Assembly (NCBI GenBank): GCA_905221605.1
Contig: CAJNDS010001602.1
Coordinates: 476,501-540,500 of the forward strand
Origin: Symbiodinium natans
Lineage: Eukaryota; Sar; Dinophyceae; Suessiales; Symbiodiniaceae
Direction: 5' to 3'
Length of the DNA stretch: 64,000 bases
Shown: positions 35,296-63,434 of the stretch, one piece after another
How the letters are laid out: every line of letters starts with the position of its first letter
How positions within the stretch are numbered: position 1 is the first letter of the stretch
The notes under the pieces: generated by a model
Seen by the model: only the letters and a program-made list of their open reading frames with translations
What the model was told of the DNA's origin: nothing
Databases searched by the model: none
Program-made: the position numbers and the translations under genes

Positions 35296-35325
35296 AAGCC
35301 CCACGAAGCCCCACGAAGCCCCACG
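35296..35325. repeat. 10-bp tandem array, 3 copies
   Basis: AAGCCCCACG three times, followed by AACCC-type variants. A 15-bp degenerate triplet (GCAGGACCTTCCCTC type) lies further on at about 35953-35995. No gene is recognised from 35.0 to 36.7 kb. Confidence 0.95.
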
Positions 35326-36714
35326 AACCCGAACCCCGAACGGGAACCCCACCCCGTCCCGCTCCTCCGACCTCCTTTGCAGAAACAGGGTAATCAAGGG
35401 TAATCACCCTGTGCGCATGAACCAGAACCGAAAACGACCATCCCGCAAAAATGATGAATCCTGAGCCGGGCCCTCCCGCCCAGACGGACGATCCCGAACT
35501 GCCGAACGAGAGAAGGCTTCACACAGCTCCCGATGACGAGGTTTTCAACACAGAAGGGAGGATCCGAAACTGCATGGTCGCAATGCCTCATGCATCAATG
35601 ACTTTGTGCTGCGCTTGCGGCCCCTTCTTTACTCCACATGTAGGACTCTGACAAAAAGGACAAGGCATGAGCAAAATCAAAAAACCTTGAGGCATCACTA
35701 AACAGCTGTTTGAATGAGCTTCGTGCTTGGCACAGAGACACTGACTTCAAGGCATTTGGCGTGTAGGTCTACCAAAGTAGAGCCTCTGACATCTTCCGCA
35801 CGCATGCCGATTGGTGACGACCTCAATAAATACCCAAAGGTGTGCAGATCACGAGCAACCACGTCAGGTGAGAAGCCAGCTAACTAAGCCTGAGGAGCCA
35901 GCACCTTCCCTGCTTGCCAAAGCAGGGCAGAAACGATCCGCTGCGAAATCGTTCGCAGGACCTTCCCTCACAGGACCTTCCTTCGCAGCACCTCTGAAGG
36001 AATAGAAAGGAAGTCACCAACACTTAGGCGAGGAAGCTCGAGATCAGTCAAACTTACGGCTTTTGCCGGCTTAGAAGCGATTTTTGGTTGGTTTTGGTCA
36101 TTTTGCATTTTGGTTGTTTGGTTAACACAAGGATCCAGCGCCTCCTCGACGCATCGGCCATGGGCCTGCCGACCTTGATTTCAATGATTTGGGTGAAAGT
36201 TCTGTGAGGTTTTTTTTGGGTTGTTGAGCTGGGTTTGGGGTTGAGATGGGCCTTAGTGGTTCAGGTCCAGGCTAGCCCACCAAACTGGAGACTGCTCTGA
36301 ATTGTGGAAAGGTTGTAATCAGGCTGAACCAAGGTCCGAATGGTGCAGTTCTGCTCAGACTCGATTCGTCCTCGTTCTCGCTGCTGCCACCGGTTCGAGG
36401 CTTCAAGCCGATGCCGGTAGAGGACCCTGACTGACCCGTGACCCACCGTGGGGGAGGTCGGTCTCTAAAGGCCTGGGCGGGGCGTTTTGCCCAACTTCTT
36501 CGAGACCTTCGGGTTCGAGAGAAAGAGCTGAGGAGTAATTAGGGCAACGAAGGGACTGCTTTGTTTTTGTACGTGCAACATGTTACTGCGGTTTCTTTCA
36601 GTAGCTTTCAGCAACAGCAATTGGACCAGCGTGGTCTGATGGCAAAGTGCCGCATGTATGTATGAGGCCCGGGCCTCAGCCATCGGTGACACAAGTGACA
36701 CGAGAGACAGCACG

Positions 36715-36862
36715 GAGGGGGGGGGGGGGTGCATGCCGCATCGAGAGTGGCCTGCTCTCTTCTCCTCTCTTCTCCTCTCTTCTCCTCTCTTCTCCTCTCT
36801 TCTCCTCTCTTCTCCTCTCTTCTCCTCTCTTCTCCTCTCTTCTCCTCTCCTCTCATCTCTTC
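36715..36862. repeat. G run and 10-bp TCTCCTCTCT array
   Basis: A 13-base G run (36717-36729) precedes eight exact copies of TCTCCTCTCT (36761-36840) and one or two degenerate copies. Glu/Arg and Ser/Leu repeat frames here are artefacts. Just downstream, AAGGCCCT repeats as an 8-mer near 36985-37010. Confidence 0.97.
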
Positions 36863-37077
36863 TATCTTTCCACACTGACAGTCCGAGGTATCGCAGGCTC
36901 TTCCAGCGATTCAGCCTCTTGGCATCTCTTGTTCGCTCGCTATCTGGAAAGAGCACGGCGTAACATGGAAAAGTCCAAGGCCCTTTGGCCCTAAGGCCCT
37001 AAGGCCCTAGGGCCCTATGCCCACAGCCTAGCCTCCACAAGCTGTCAGCTATCCGTGATCCAGCGAGGTCCCCAGAG

Positions 37078-38177
37078 GCGGGGGTCACGTCGGTGTCGAT
37101 GAGGGGCCTCAGCCGGGGGCTAACGTCTTCAGGACTCCTTGACATGCTGAACCGAGCCTCCCGGTAGCTTGGACTTGCCAGCAGAAGGATGCAGAAGGTA
37201 CTGAACCCGTCTGCTTCTTCTTCAAATTTCCGCCTTTGCTTCAGTGATTGCAGCCTTCGTGCTTTTTAGTCGTAATTTCCGGCAATTTAAGATGCCGTTG
37301 GATGTTGCAGGTGCATGCCTGGGCACATCTGCATTCTGCAGTGGCCAACCAAGAACCCCTTGCTCGAAGAGAATCCGAGGCATTTGGCCAGACCAAGATT
37401 TGACTTTGTCTACCTGCCAAATGGAACGAAGAGGGTGAACAACATCGGATTGGCGTACCTCGACTCCTGGAGGATCCTGAAGGCCATTGAAGGCCATTGA
37501 AGGCCATTGAAGGCCATTGAAGGCCATTGAAGGCCATTGACTCTGACGCTTCTTCACAGGCTTAAGCCTGGGGTACTTCGCACAAGCTAGAAGAGAGAGC
37601 TTTTGTGAGAGGACTTTCCATGAGTACATGGGCCTACAAGAGGTGCGCATTCGTTTTCGTGGGTGCCTAGTGGAGGGCGGGGGATGGTGCCCTTCTCATA
37701 ATCCTTCATGTAAGCCTCCAATCTGTTTGGGGTATAATTTCCTGCGCAGTTCCACGACACCAAGGTTTGTGAACTTTGAGGACTCGGCTTCGTGTCTCGA
37801 TTTCTTCGACACGCTTCAGCGAGATAGGACAGTGCTGCGCCGTGGAACAACACTGGCAAGTTGTGTGCTGTGGCGGTGGCATAGTGAACATAGCGAGCAT
37901 AGTGTGAAGATTTGTTGTATGACGTTTTTCCGGCAGACCTCAACCCGCTCAAACCAGAATTTACATAGATTCAGAGTCTTCCAAAAATGCACAAAGGAAG
38001 AGTTCCAACCAGAGCTGTGTATAACCCTACATGCCAAGCAGTGTGCACTGAATCTTTCAAGGCTGACCTCCAAGCCTTCTAACCTCCTCTGCTCTATGCA
38101 TCTATGCATTTTTCTTTTCATTGCAAGGCACGGCTTTGACGTGCGCCACATTGGGCCCGCCACCATTCAGGGCCGAG
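37078..38177 (+). CDS. Mei2-like protein, C-terminal RNA-recognition (RRM) domain
   Basis: Four exons join in phase. 37078-37163 (AG|GCG start) gives TSVSMRGLSRG then LLDMLNRAS, matching the first strand and helix of a Mei2-type RRM. 37392-37454 gives RFDFVYLPNGTKRVNNIGLA, the central DFxYLP and NxGxA signature. 37765-about 37830 gives FVNFEDSASCLDFFDTLQ, the second RNP strand and helix. About 38128-38177 gives HGFDVRHIGPATIQG, resembling the extra segment after the Mei2 RRM. Mei2-type RRMs bind RNA, and the family is large in dinoflagellates (established knowledge). RNP residues are diverged (MRGL in place of RNIP), so RNA binding may be altered. Donors after exons 1 and 2 are GT. No N-terminal exons or start codon were found. 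Only the RRM is supported. Confidence 0.72.
37481..37540. repeat. 10-bp tandem array, 6 copies, in the Mei2-like gene intron
   Basis: Six exact copies of AGGCCATTGA, starting 26 bp after the inferred end of the second RRM exon. Confidence 0.97.
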
Positions 38178-38589
38178 GTGCTTGGGTGGGGGTGTTGTCT
38201 GCTTTGACTTTGGTCCCAGCTCCCAAAGTAGTCACGTGCAGGCCCCAATCTCGCGGACACCATCGAAAAGAGAGGTCATCGCAGTTGGGCTGCTTCAGAA
38301 GAGCAGGTCTTGGCTTGGCTTGGCTCAGGGGAGTGGCATTGCGAGGGCAAAGACTGATCATCCGTGAAGCGGTCCGACCTTTGCCTGCTGCTAGCTAGAG
38401 TGGTAGCCCGCTTTGCCCCCTTTTGCACTGTGAAGATAGCTGGGATTGCGCTGATCAGCGCTGATGAGATGTGAGGTATCCTTTGGGCTCCGGACGCTCC
38501 TCTTGTCTTCGAAGGAGGACCGAGAGCAGCATCGAGCGTGGCAGTTTGAGCATCGTTTGAGCAATGATTCAATGCTGTGGTCGGGCTCG

Positions 38590-38614
38590 AGCATTGATGA
38601 GCATTGATGAGCAT
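38590..38614. repeat. 10-bp repeat, 2.5 copies
   Basis: GCATTGATGA units. Confidence 0.8.
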
Positions 38615-38959
38615 TCGACTGGGCTGCGAGGAGTGCCAGTTCCGCTTACGAGCATCCTTGAACGCGAGCTCTTGAGATTGCAACTTGAGAACACGTAGCA
38701 GATGCGCAGCATTTTGTTCAGTAGTTGCGCGACGCAGGATGTGTCTGGCAGCCAAGGTTGCCCCTAGTCTGGTCCGAAATTCAGGCCGGTTCAAGCGCTC
38801 TTGAGGCCATGCAAGCAGCAGCAAGAGTTTGAGATTTTGCACGTTTGGGCACTTTCAAGTGGATGTTTATTTAGTCTTGGATGTCAGGCTCTTTGAGTGT
38901 GCCTTTCAAGTCCTTTTACCAAGCTGCACTGACTTTCGCTAAGTTTTTCTCTGCATGTC

Positions 38960-39211
38960 TTGCAGGACCTCAAAGGCGTGTCTTACAAAGGACATCAAAA
39001 CGGTTATTCGAATGCCGGTTTCCTGTCTGAGACACCGAGAGTACAGTCGAGAGGCATGAGTAGCAAGGGGCTGAACTGCAAGTGGAACGGTTCACATGCA
39101 GAAGCAGCCAAGGTTCCTCGCAGTCGCGACTTGTCTGTGAGAGAACGCTTGACGACAACCCTGGCCATGAAGCCGAGGGAAGCGGACAAAAGCAGACATA
39201 ACTGGACATAA
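38960..39211 (+). CDS. Weak candidate exon(s)
   Basis: An 83-codon frame starting just before a TGCAG|GAC acceptor-like site, hydrophilic (DLKGVSYKGHQNGYSNAG). No family. Other ORFs between 38.4 and 42.4 kb (for example 40001-40384 and 41428-41775) are equally unrecognised and I list none as genes. Confidence 0.12.
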   Translation: MQDLKGVSYKGHQNGYSNAGFLSETPRVQSRGMSSKGLNCKWNGSHAEAAKVPRSRDLSVRERLTTTLAMKPREADKSRHNWT

Positions 39212-42200
39212 CCCCCCCCGATGCGACTGCGCCCCTTAAACTCAGGAGCGGGAAAACCACCTACTTCTGGACGCCTGCAACCAGTGAAGCCCGTCAGGCT
39301 GGCAATGGCTGGGACATTACATACGGGGATCATAGAGGATCCTTGCTTCGGAGAGTTTCGGAACCAAAACTGTCGCAGCTCCGGTGCTAAGTTTAGAGGC
39401 TATTAAGTGGCAGCATCTCTCGAATCCAAACACTGAAAGACACAGCTTCTGCAGTTCTGAGTCTGTTAGTTTTTGTTTGAGGTCCAGAGGGTGGGCTGGT
39501 AGCATCTGGGAACCGCGCAAATGCTGTCCCAATATGTAGGTTGTTAGACTTGTAAGTTGTTCAACCCGTTTCAATCTCATACCGTTTGTCGAGCTGGTGT
39601 TCGGCACAACCACCCTTGTGCGGTCTGTGTTTCTGATATGGCGGCGTGAGAGGTTTGCTATGGAATGCCAATGTGTTCTGAAAATTCGTGTTACTTGTCG
39701 AATTCTTGTGCGGGATGGGTAGAAGAAGTTTTGAAGAGTCGACCCCTCGCTGATGGAGGTCGCGGTCAAGGCAGCTAAGGTTCTGAAGCGGGGACGTAAA
39801 CGACCTCAGATGATTGCAGTTAAAGTGCGCAAAGTACTCTTTGGCCGCATTTGAACGTGGATGATTTGGCAGGTGGCTTCCGTGAAGTCTCTACGTGGAG
39901 GCATTCCTAAACAGGATAGAGAAGGCAATAAGTGAACAAAGCCTTACCCGTCTTACCTTCACGACCTGTGTCCTTGGGGTCTTAAGTCTCTTTCAAAACG
40001 ATGCTACCACTTAGGCGAAATGCTACAAATAGAAAGCCCTGTGAAGGAGCTCCCGTTTGCCCCAAGTCAAGCCTGCTTTGCACGAAAACCTGGGCTTCGC
40101 GTTACGGCCTGAAGCAAGAAACTTGCTTGCGTGGAAAAGCTGAGATTGCGAGCGCGCGTCCTGATTTGTTTTGGCACTCCATCCTAGAGGCGTCTGGTCC
40201 ATCTTGGGATTGCTGGTGCACAAGATATTGTGCCCTCGCGAGCCGGCTCGCCTGGCCGCATGGCAACTCTTCCGACTTTACCGCTTGGGTCAGCCGTTTT
40301 CGCCTTGCCAGGCTCGCCATGGTCTACAGGATGTGCACCCGCCAGGAGCAGTGGCGGCCAGGCGGGACTACGTCTCACGACTGATGGCGCAGCTGGGCAG
40401 CGATAGCGCGAGCTCATGTCAAGCAACCGCAAAAGACTCACTTCAATGCCCCGATAAAGCTCAGCAGCAGAGCGCACCTGGCTTTGAACGGCCAGAAGGC
40501 GGATCAACCAGTGCAATCCGACCTGTAGTGGTTGCACCGTCGCGATGTCTCGGCATTCTTAGTAGTTGCGCCAGCAAATGCTAAACCTGCATTCAGCAAT
40601 TACAACCAACCTCACCATCAGTCCTATTAATGCTAAACTTCAGTGTTGCAAACAGTTTGGGGTACTGAGAGATTGTCAGGTGTGGCAGGTTGGAGCAGTT
40701 CTATAGTCTCCAGCGCCAGTCGGGGGTCGCTATTGTAGTGCCGACGTCATTTGGGTAAAATGCGCATTTTCTGGCCGTATTTGCCAGTGCATCCATCTTC
40801 ACAGACGTGCATGGACATGGATGTTTTCTCATTGCGCATGTGAAGTGAAGCCGCTGCAGATGAAATGTGATTCGAGTCGAGTCGAATTCCAGATTTCAGC
40901 CTGGTCAGAAACATGCAAAACCCCACATCTGCGCTCCCAGTTGTTGCTCGGGAGTACAACCGACGTTAACCTACATCGCTGTTTCCAATGAATACCCACT
41001 GTTGCTCTCACCCAACTTGAAGAAAATCTAGAACGCCACTGCTGCCCAGGCATCCTTTCGGTGCTGCGGCTATATCAATTGACAGCCGCCAAGCTCCGAA
41101 CTTAAAGTGCCAGTTAAGCAGTTTAGACTCATGAGCTCAAAGCCTCAAGGCTTAGGCCTTAGGCCTTCAGGGGCAAATTGTGCGGTTAAACCTCCCGGAG
41201 GGCCGGTCCAAGCTTTTCAAGTGAGCCTCTAGAAGAAGCCAGTACAATCCCATTGCAATCAATGCAAAGGGCCCTACCAAACTCTAAATTGCTCAGCCGA
41301 AGCTGTCAGGAGCATGCCACCAGAATGATCCAGACTTGTCCGGGACGGAGAATTGCGGGGACCCCATTGCCCAAGGACTGATCTGCCTTCCTTGTGATTC
41401 AAGTCTGATTTTCTTTTCGTTTTCGCATTGGTCATTGCAAGTGCAGCTTCGGATTTGAATCATGCAGACACAGGCTTTGTAAAGAGGTTGCAGAATCTGT
41501 GGAGCGACATCCGGGGGCAGGATTGTTGCGACAGGCCTTGTGTCTCTCACTTAGTGGCAGGAGCAGCACAGAGTTCCTCTGGAGATACGCTCGCAGAGGG
41601 CCCCGTGAAAGCAAAGTATGGAGGCGTTTCACATTTGACATGTATTGAATGTATTGCAAACCGAGTGCAAACGTCCGGATCATTCCAAGGGATACTTTTC
41701 GCAGCATGTGTTCACATAGGGCCTGCTCAAGCGGGCTTCGAATCATATCTAAACGTTGGACAGATGCATCGCTGACCGCAATACTGAGTCATCAGAACTT
41801 TGAAGCTCATGCCGAGGAAGTCCCCCTGCTGCGTCTTTGCCTTTGCCAAGTTTCCGGTGAGCCCGCTGAACAAGCCCGCAGTCCCCATAGCTCCACGGTG
41901 CTTTTCGGGGTGTCGGCGGTCAGTGGATTCAAGAAGCTGTCAGACAGACTCACCAATCTCTTCTGCTGTGCGGGGTGAGAGATGGGCCTTCTATTGAGCT
42001 CTTGGATGCCTAGAGATCTTTTGGCCTGCCGCAGATCACAGTTTCATCGCTGTTTTTGACAGTGCGACTGTAAGTGAATTGGACACCTTTATGGTTTGCG
42101 CAGACCGTAGCTGAACGCACCGAGCAGTCATGAATATGTCACGAGCCATCACGAGCCCATGAGTTCGATCGGTGACTAGCAGATTGGAAAGTTGAGCAAG

Positions 42201-42456
42201 TGCTGTGATGATTACTACAGCTCAACTTGTGCGATGGTTGCTTTCGCTGTTGTTCTGCATACGCGAGATATGTTTGCATGCGCTGGCACACACTGCGTGT
42301 TTATGATATGTTGCCTAAGTGCCCTTGTCACCATAGTCCATAGTCACATGGACGTAAGATGCGCAACGTCAAGAGCTCAAATCTGACATTCTCATTTCAT
42401 TCTGCTCTTTGCAACCTTGCAACGTGGCTGCTGGAAATCTTCGGTCCAGTAGCCGC

Positions 42457-42520
42457 GTAGCAGCGCTGTTGCAACAATTTTTGCACCCGGGTAGCAGCGC
42501 TGCTGCAACAATTTTTAATG
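42457..42520. repeat. 34-bp direct repeat, 2 copies
   Basis: GTAGCAGCGCTGTTGCAACA and its continuation repeats from 42491 with two or three changes; each copy contains the palindrome CAGCGCTG. Confidence 0.85.
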
Positions 42521-42734
42521 CTCTCCCAGAACGGTGTGTCTGCCTTCAAAATGGTGTGCTAACGTGTCCAGTGAGCCATAAAGCGCTGAGAACGGTGGCA
42601 GACAGGCTGTGCTGGAGAAGGTGCCAAAATATGCAAGTTCTTGTGGCACCAATTGCACACGGCTACGTGCTGAGGAGGGGGACGTTCTGAGGTGACCTCT
42701 ATGGTATAGGGTTTCGTGTGGGCAAAACGGATGT

Positions 42735-42850
42735 TTAGGGGGACCCCTCCCCCGCCCCCCCCCACCCACCCTCCCTTCCCCCCCCCACTCTTTTCCTCTC
42801 TTCCCCACTCCCCCTCTCTTCCCCCTTCCCCTCTTTTCCCCCCTCCTTCT
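42735..42850. repeat. C-rich / CT low-complexity tract
   Basis: CCCCCTCCC and TCTTCCCC units with long C runs on the plus strand. Confidence 0.9.
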
Positions 42851-42861
42851 GGGCCTCTTCT

Positions 42862-43060
42862 AGAAGTAAGTAGTAAGTACTGGTAGTAAGTAGTACTAGT
42901 AGTAAGCAGTAGTAATCGTAAGTCGTAACATTAGTAAGTAGTGTAGTAAGTGGTAAGGAGCATTAGCAGCAACTACTAAGCAGTACTAGTAGTAAGTAGT
43001 AAGAAGTACTAGTCGTAAGTGGTACTCGTAGAAACTAGTAACCGTTAACAGTACTAGTGA
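42862..43060. repeat. AGTAAGTAGT-type array
   Basis: Irregular units of AGTAGTAAGTAGTA, about 200 bp, full of GTAAGT words. It is followed by short TTTAGGG-like traces (43080-43150) and a CT run near 43168. Confidence 0.85.
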
Positions 43061-43312
43061 TACGAGTAGGGATAATGAGGGCTTAGTGTTTAGAGTGTGG
43101 GGTTTAAAATTAAGTGATAAGGGTCCCTGATTAAGCCCTAAACCTTCAGCTTGGCTGGCTGGCGTTCTCTCTCTCTCTCTCTGTCTGGGCACAATCTGCT
43201 TCTCCTTTTCCAGGGTAGAGTGTTTACGTAGTTTTAGCTTGCGACTTCCTGAAGCTGAGTCTTAGGGGTGGGGGGCCGAGATGTTGTTTTTGTTTCCGAA
43301 ACCCGTTTATTT

Positions 43313-43390
43313 TTGAGTTTGGGCAACGTTTCGTTCTATTGCGCACCCCTTCTTATTGTTGAGTTTGGGCAACATTTCGCTCTATTGAGA
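43313..43390. repeat. 46-bp direct repeat, 2 copies
   Basis: TTGAGTTTGGGCAACRTTTC segment repeated at 43313 and 43359 with few changes. The ORFs that follow (43519-43920) are not recognised. Confidence 0.8.
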
Positions 43391-44159
43391 ACCACATTAC
43401 TAATGGAAACCCAACATTAGGTGTAGTTCGACTCCCCCTTTTCAAGTCCTAGCTCAGTATCCTTCTTTGGAAGTGATGCCGATGGCCGTGACTGGGCACA
43501 ACTTCCGGACATTTTGCCGTGTGGCCCGTCCACGCTGAGTTGAGGGCTTGGTGGCATGCCAGAATAACTGGCAGGGAGTTGCCAGAGCGACCCCCACCAA
43601 TGAGTAGCGATGATGTCGTCCAGATTGAGGTGCAAATCTCAGGTCTTCAGGTCCGCGAGTTGCAATGCTTTCGACTTGGTGATTTTGGGGATCTAGAGGT
43701 CGCAAGGAGCAAGGCCAGAACTTGCCTCATCCTCATCTCTAAAGTTCCAAGTTGCCTCACTAAAAGCTTCACTTATGATCACCAGGTCAAGAATCTCTTG
43801 GACCCGTTTAGGGTTCTGCAGGGCCCAGTGGCACCTCCGTGTGATCATTGGCCGGTTTCCAGGGGCGCATTCGTAACAAAAGGCACTTTAGTGTTGTGTC
43901 GTGTTGCGTACCGGCCATGAACAGGAAAGTGCGCGCAAGTCTCACGTTGGGTTCAATTGCTCCAGGCCCAGCCAGAATTTCGAGTTTTCAAATATTCGCT
44001 AGGGTAACTTCTGGAAGCAATCCGATACCGTCCAGAATGTCAGAAGCCCTCAAAGCCAAAGCTTGCACATCTAAGCTCCCGCTACTGTAAGGGCAACATT
44101 CAGCAACCCCATCCCGGACCATCCCGGGCTCTTGAGCTCTAAAGGGCCCCAAAAGCTGA

Positions 44160-44232
44160 AGGTCCCCAAAGGCCCCCCCAAAGGCCCCCCAAAAGGCCCC
44201 CCAAAAGGCCCCGCAAAAGGCCCCGAAAGGGG
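44160..44232. repeat. 12-bp AAAGGCCCCCCA array
   Basis: Five or six units of AAAGGCCCCCCA with single-base variants. Confidence 0.85.
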
Positions 44233-44865
44233 TTTGGGGTAGTCAATTCAGACGTAGCAATTCAGCAAGATCCCTTCTTGGGAATGAGCCTGACTCTGGT
44301 TTGCAATTGGGCCTTTCATGGGCTTTGGTTCCGGAGTCTTCTGTATTCCGACATTTTGCTACAGAGACGGCGAGTCCCGGTCGGCGTGGCAACACAGGTG
44401 CTGGGGAGAGGGAACACCTCGATGCAGCACCTCAAGCACTTTGCCGCGTTAGAAAAACATGGGGCAGCACATGGCAGCACGATGCAGAACGGACCCCATG
44501 CAAATGAAAGTCACATCAAAGCAGATCAGCACTTTGGACAAGGAAACGGGCCGGAGAACTGGCAACGCCTACATCATGAATCGTCTGTCACCTTTGAATC
44601 TGCGCATTGAAGTGGTGTGGTACAAAAGTGCGTGCTGCACGCGTCTCTGGGAATTGGTTTGGGGCTTCATTTGATGGTGCAGGGGCTCCGGCATGGTGCT
44701 GTGATGTGGCACCTGCTTTAAGTATGCTTGTACCCTGAAGTGATTGTAGCCTTGATTAGCATGATTGGCAGTTAATAAAGTCAGGCTGTGCAAACGGTGC
44801 GTTTGTTTGTGCTCGTGGGCTGCTTGACTAAAGCGTGTTCGGCTTGTTGAAGCTTGCGGCGGTGT

Positions 44866-44970
44866 TGCTGGAGCCAAGAAGCCACACGGGTGAGGGGTCA
44901 GGGATTGGAGGAAGGAGGCCATATCCTGGTTGCGCGTTCCCGACGCCTGTCGCCGAAGGCCGAGGTGAAT
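44866..44970. mobile_element. Fragment of the dispersed poly-G element (3' module)
   Basis: GAAGGAGGCC, then GTTCCCGACGCCTGTCGCCG and AAGGCCGAGGTGAAT, follow the order of the 3' module of the copies at 22462 and 57298, at lower identity. Nearby frames (44950-45060, 45574-45768) have some protein character but no family. Confidence 0.55.
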
Positions 44971-46233
44971 CTAGAACTGGTGAATGTCCCGAGCGTAGGC
45001 GTTTTTGAGTTGGGCTCTGAACTGAAGCAGGAGGCTATGGAGGTTCTCCAAGCTTGCTGACTGGGGTTGCTTGGTGGTTCAAGCCAAATCTAAGTTGGTC
45101 GAGACGCTTTATCTCGGCACTTTAAATAAAGCTTACATGCCCACTAGGGTCCAAGGAAGTCGAAGGCAACGGATCTTGAAATTTTGCACGACATGTCCTT
45201 GCAGCACCTTGCCGTCCCACAAGCGTGGCAGGCGAAGAAGTGGGGAATGCAAAGCTGTGGTCCAAGCGATTTTCTGAAGGGCTGATACTGACGTACAAGA
45301 AGAACCTCCAAATCAATAAACCCTGTCTTCTCCCCAAAGCCACACAATCGGGAACTCCCAGCGTGCATGCTACGGCTACGTGCATACATATGATTACCGC
45401 ATACAAAGCCCCATACCGAGGCCTCGCTTTGTGCCTCGGCTCGAGCAACTGCGTGCAGAGCGCAGGTGGCCTTTGGGTGGTGGGGGGTTGAATGACGTCC
45501 TGATGTTTAGTTAAAGTTTCTGATGTTTTATGCTCTCTTCGGAGTGTTTCTGTGCTGTGAGTGCCAGGGGTAGTTGGAGGAGTGTAGATCAGCAACACTT
45601 GATGCTTTGGAACGGTTCTACAAAAGAGTTCTTGGGCCAGGCTACAGAAGCAGGAGAGGGAGCAGGCGCAAGTTTCAGTGCCATCTTCGCTTAGGGACTC
45701 TTGCAGGTCTTCCCAAAGAATTTAGGCGATTTGCCCCCGTGATCCCACCCATGCCATCAATTCCTTAATCTCTGTCTGCACACTCAAAGGACTTACATCC
45801 CAGGCCGAAAGTTTCAAGCTACGGGGCCTGTTCCTCTAAAGACTCTTGCGGAGTAGCAGCGTGCGTGCCGAAAAGTGTCGTTTTCACCACGCCGGCTAGT
45901 GGAGTATGATTTTTAAGTGTAGTTATTCGTTCCGGAAGAGGCCACAAGGTTCAGTTGTGCCAGGCGTCTGTGGGGAAGGAGGTGGGGGGGGGCATGGGTC
46001 TGAAATTCATGACACTTGTGGGTCGAACTATCTGGTGCAGTACAAGTGTCCCTGGTCTTCTTCTTTTGGTGGAGCCGCAGACAGGATCCTTTAAGGGGCT
46101 CTCTTGGGGGCGGCGTTGTTGTTTTTCTTATGTTTGCAAAAGAGGCTGTGCGAGGGGCTCTCCGTCATGCCCTGAACTCCTGGGAGTTTTCGGGGGGAAG
46201 AGAGAAAATTCTCTCACTCATGAACTCTCACCT

Positions 46234-46259
46234 GGGGGGGGGGGGGGGGGGGGAGGGGG
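46234..46259. repeat. G run
   Basis: About 24 bases of G with one A. Confidence 0.95.
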
Positions 46260-46278
46260 GCATTGTCCTTGACACTGG

Positions 46279-46330
46279 GAGCTGCTGGGAGCTGCTGGGA
46301 GCTGCTGGGAGCTGCTGGGAGCTGCTGGGG
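46279..46330. repeat. 10-bp tandem array, 5 copies
   Basis: GCTGCTGGGA repeated five times, the last ending in G. Confidence 0.97.
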
Positions 46331-46533
46331 GCCATAGTGCCATAGGGATTACAGTTGTGCTTGCGGAGATGTTTCGACATTCTAGTTTCAGAACTGCTTA
46401 GCAATTGTAGGTTTGGAAGGATGTGCAGGATGACAATGCATCCTGAAAGCGAGTGTGCATGGTCTAGGCACCGTGCATCGCGAAAGTCTTTGAAAAGCTG
46501 TAGTTAAGTTGATTGAGCTCGCTTGGCTTGCAG

Positions 46534-47001
46534 GAAGGTCAGGAGAACTTGGTGGAAGAAGCTGAGGACCCTGCAGGCCCTTGATGCCTTGTCAGGTTGT
46601 CGAATTGAAGCTAAGCCCTATGCGAAAGCTATCGGCGCCACAACGCGGAGCTCGCCAGCTTTGCATGTTCGCGTGAGTCCTGCAGCATATCGGCATGATA
46701 GCTTCGAAGTTTCATTATGGTCGTTCAGATTTGTGGACGTCCGTATGCAATTCAACTCAAGTAGGTAGCAACCTAGTTTTCACTTTAGCCTGCAGCGCGA
46801 CCATGTCCAGGTGCCAACCAGGTGCCGGCTGGTGAGGCCACAGTGACTACAGTGGCTACGGCACCCCCATCTGATGCAGAAGTCGACGCAGCAGCAGCCG
46901 AAGCAGCAGCCGATGCAGCAGCCGACGCAGCAGCCGAAGCCGACACTGCAGGGCAGGCCGACGTGGCGGAAGCCGACGCCGAAGCAGAGGCGAGGCTGTA
47001 G
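46534..47001 (+). CDS. Two exons of an Ala/Asp/Glu-rich protein
   Basis: Exon 46534-46576 (CAG|GAA to a GC donor-like site) gives EGQENLVEEAEDPA with one base left over. Exon 46811-47001 (CAG|GTG) takes up that base and gives GANQVPAGEATVTTVATAPP, then a long AAAAEAAADAAADAAAEAD stretch and a TAG at 46999-47001. The matching phase and shared acidic character support the pair. The Ala stretch is encoded by a GCAGCCGAAGCAGCA-type repeat. No family is recognised. It lies directly upstream of the CA repeat and the first dynein exon; such low-complexity sequence is not known in dynein heavy chains, so I treat it as the end of another gene. Confidence 0.35.
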
Positions 47002-47017
47002 CGCGCGCAGAAAGCCA

Positions 47018-47635
<618 letters not shown>

Positions 47636-47645
47636 CGTTGCGCAG

Positions 47646-63434
<15,789 letters not shown>

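Noticed and set aside
36608-36963. Glu/Arg and Ser/Leu repeat proteins
   Set aside because: All come from the 10-bp TCTCCTCTCT array.
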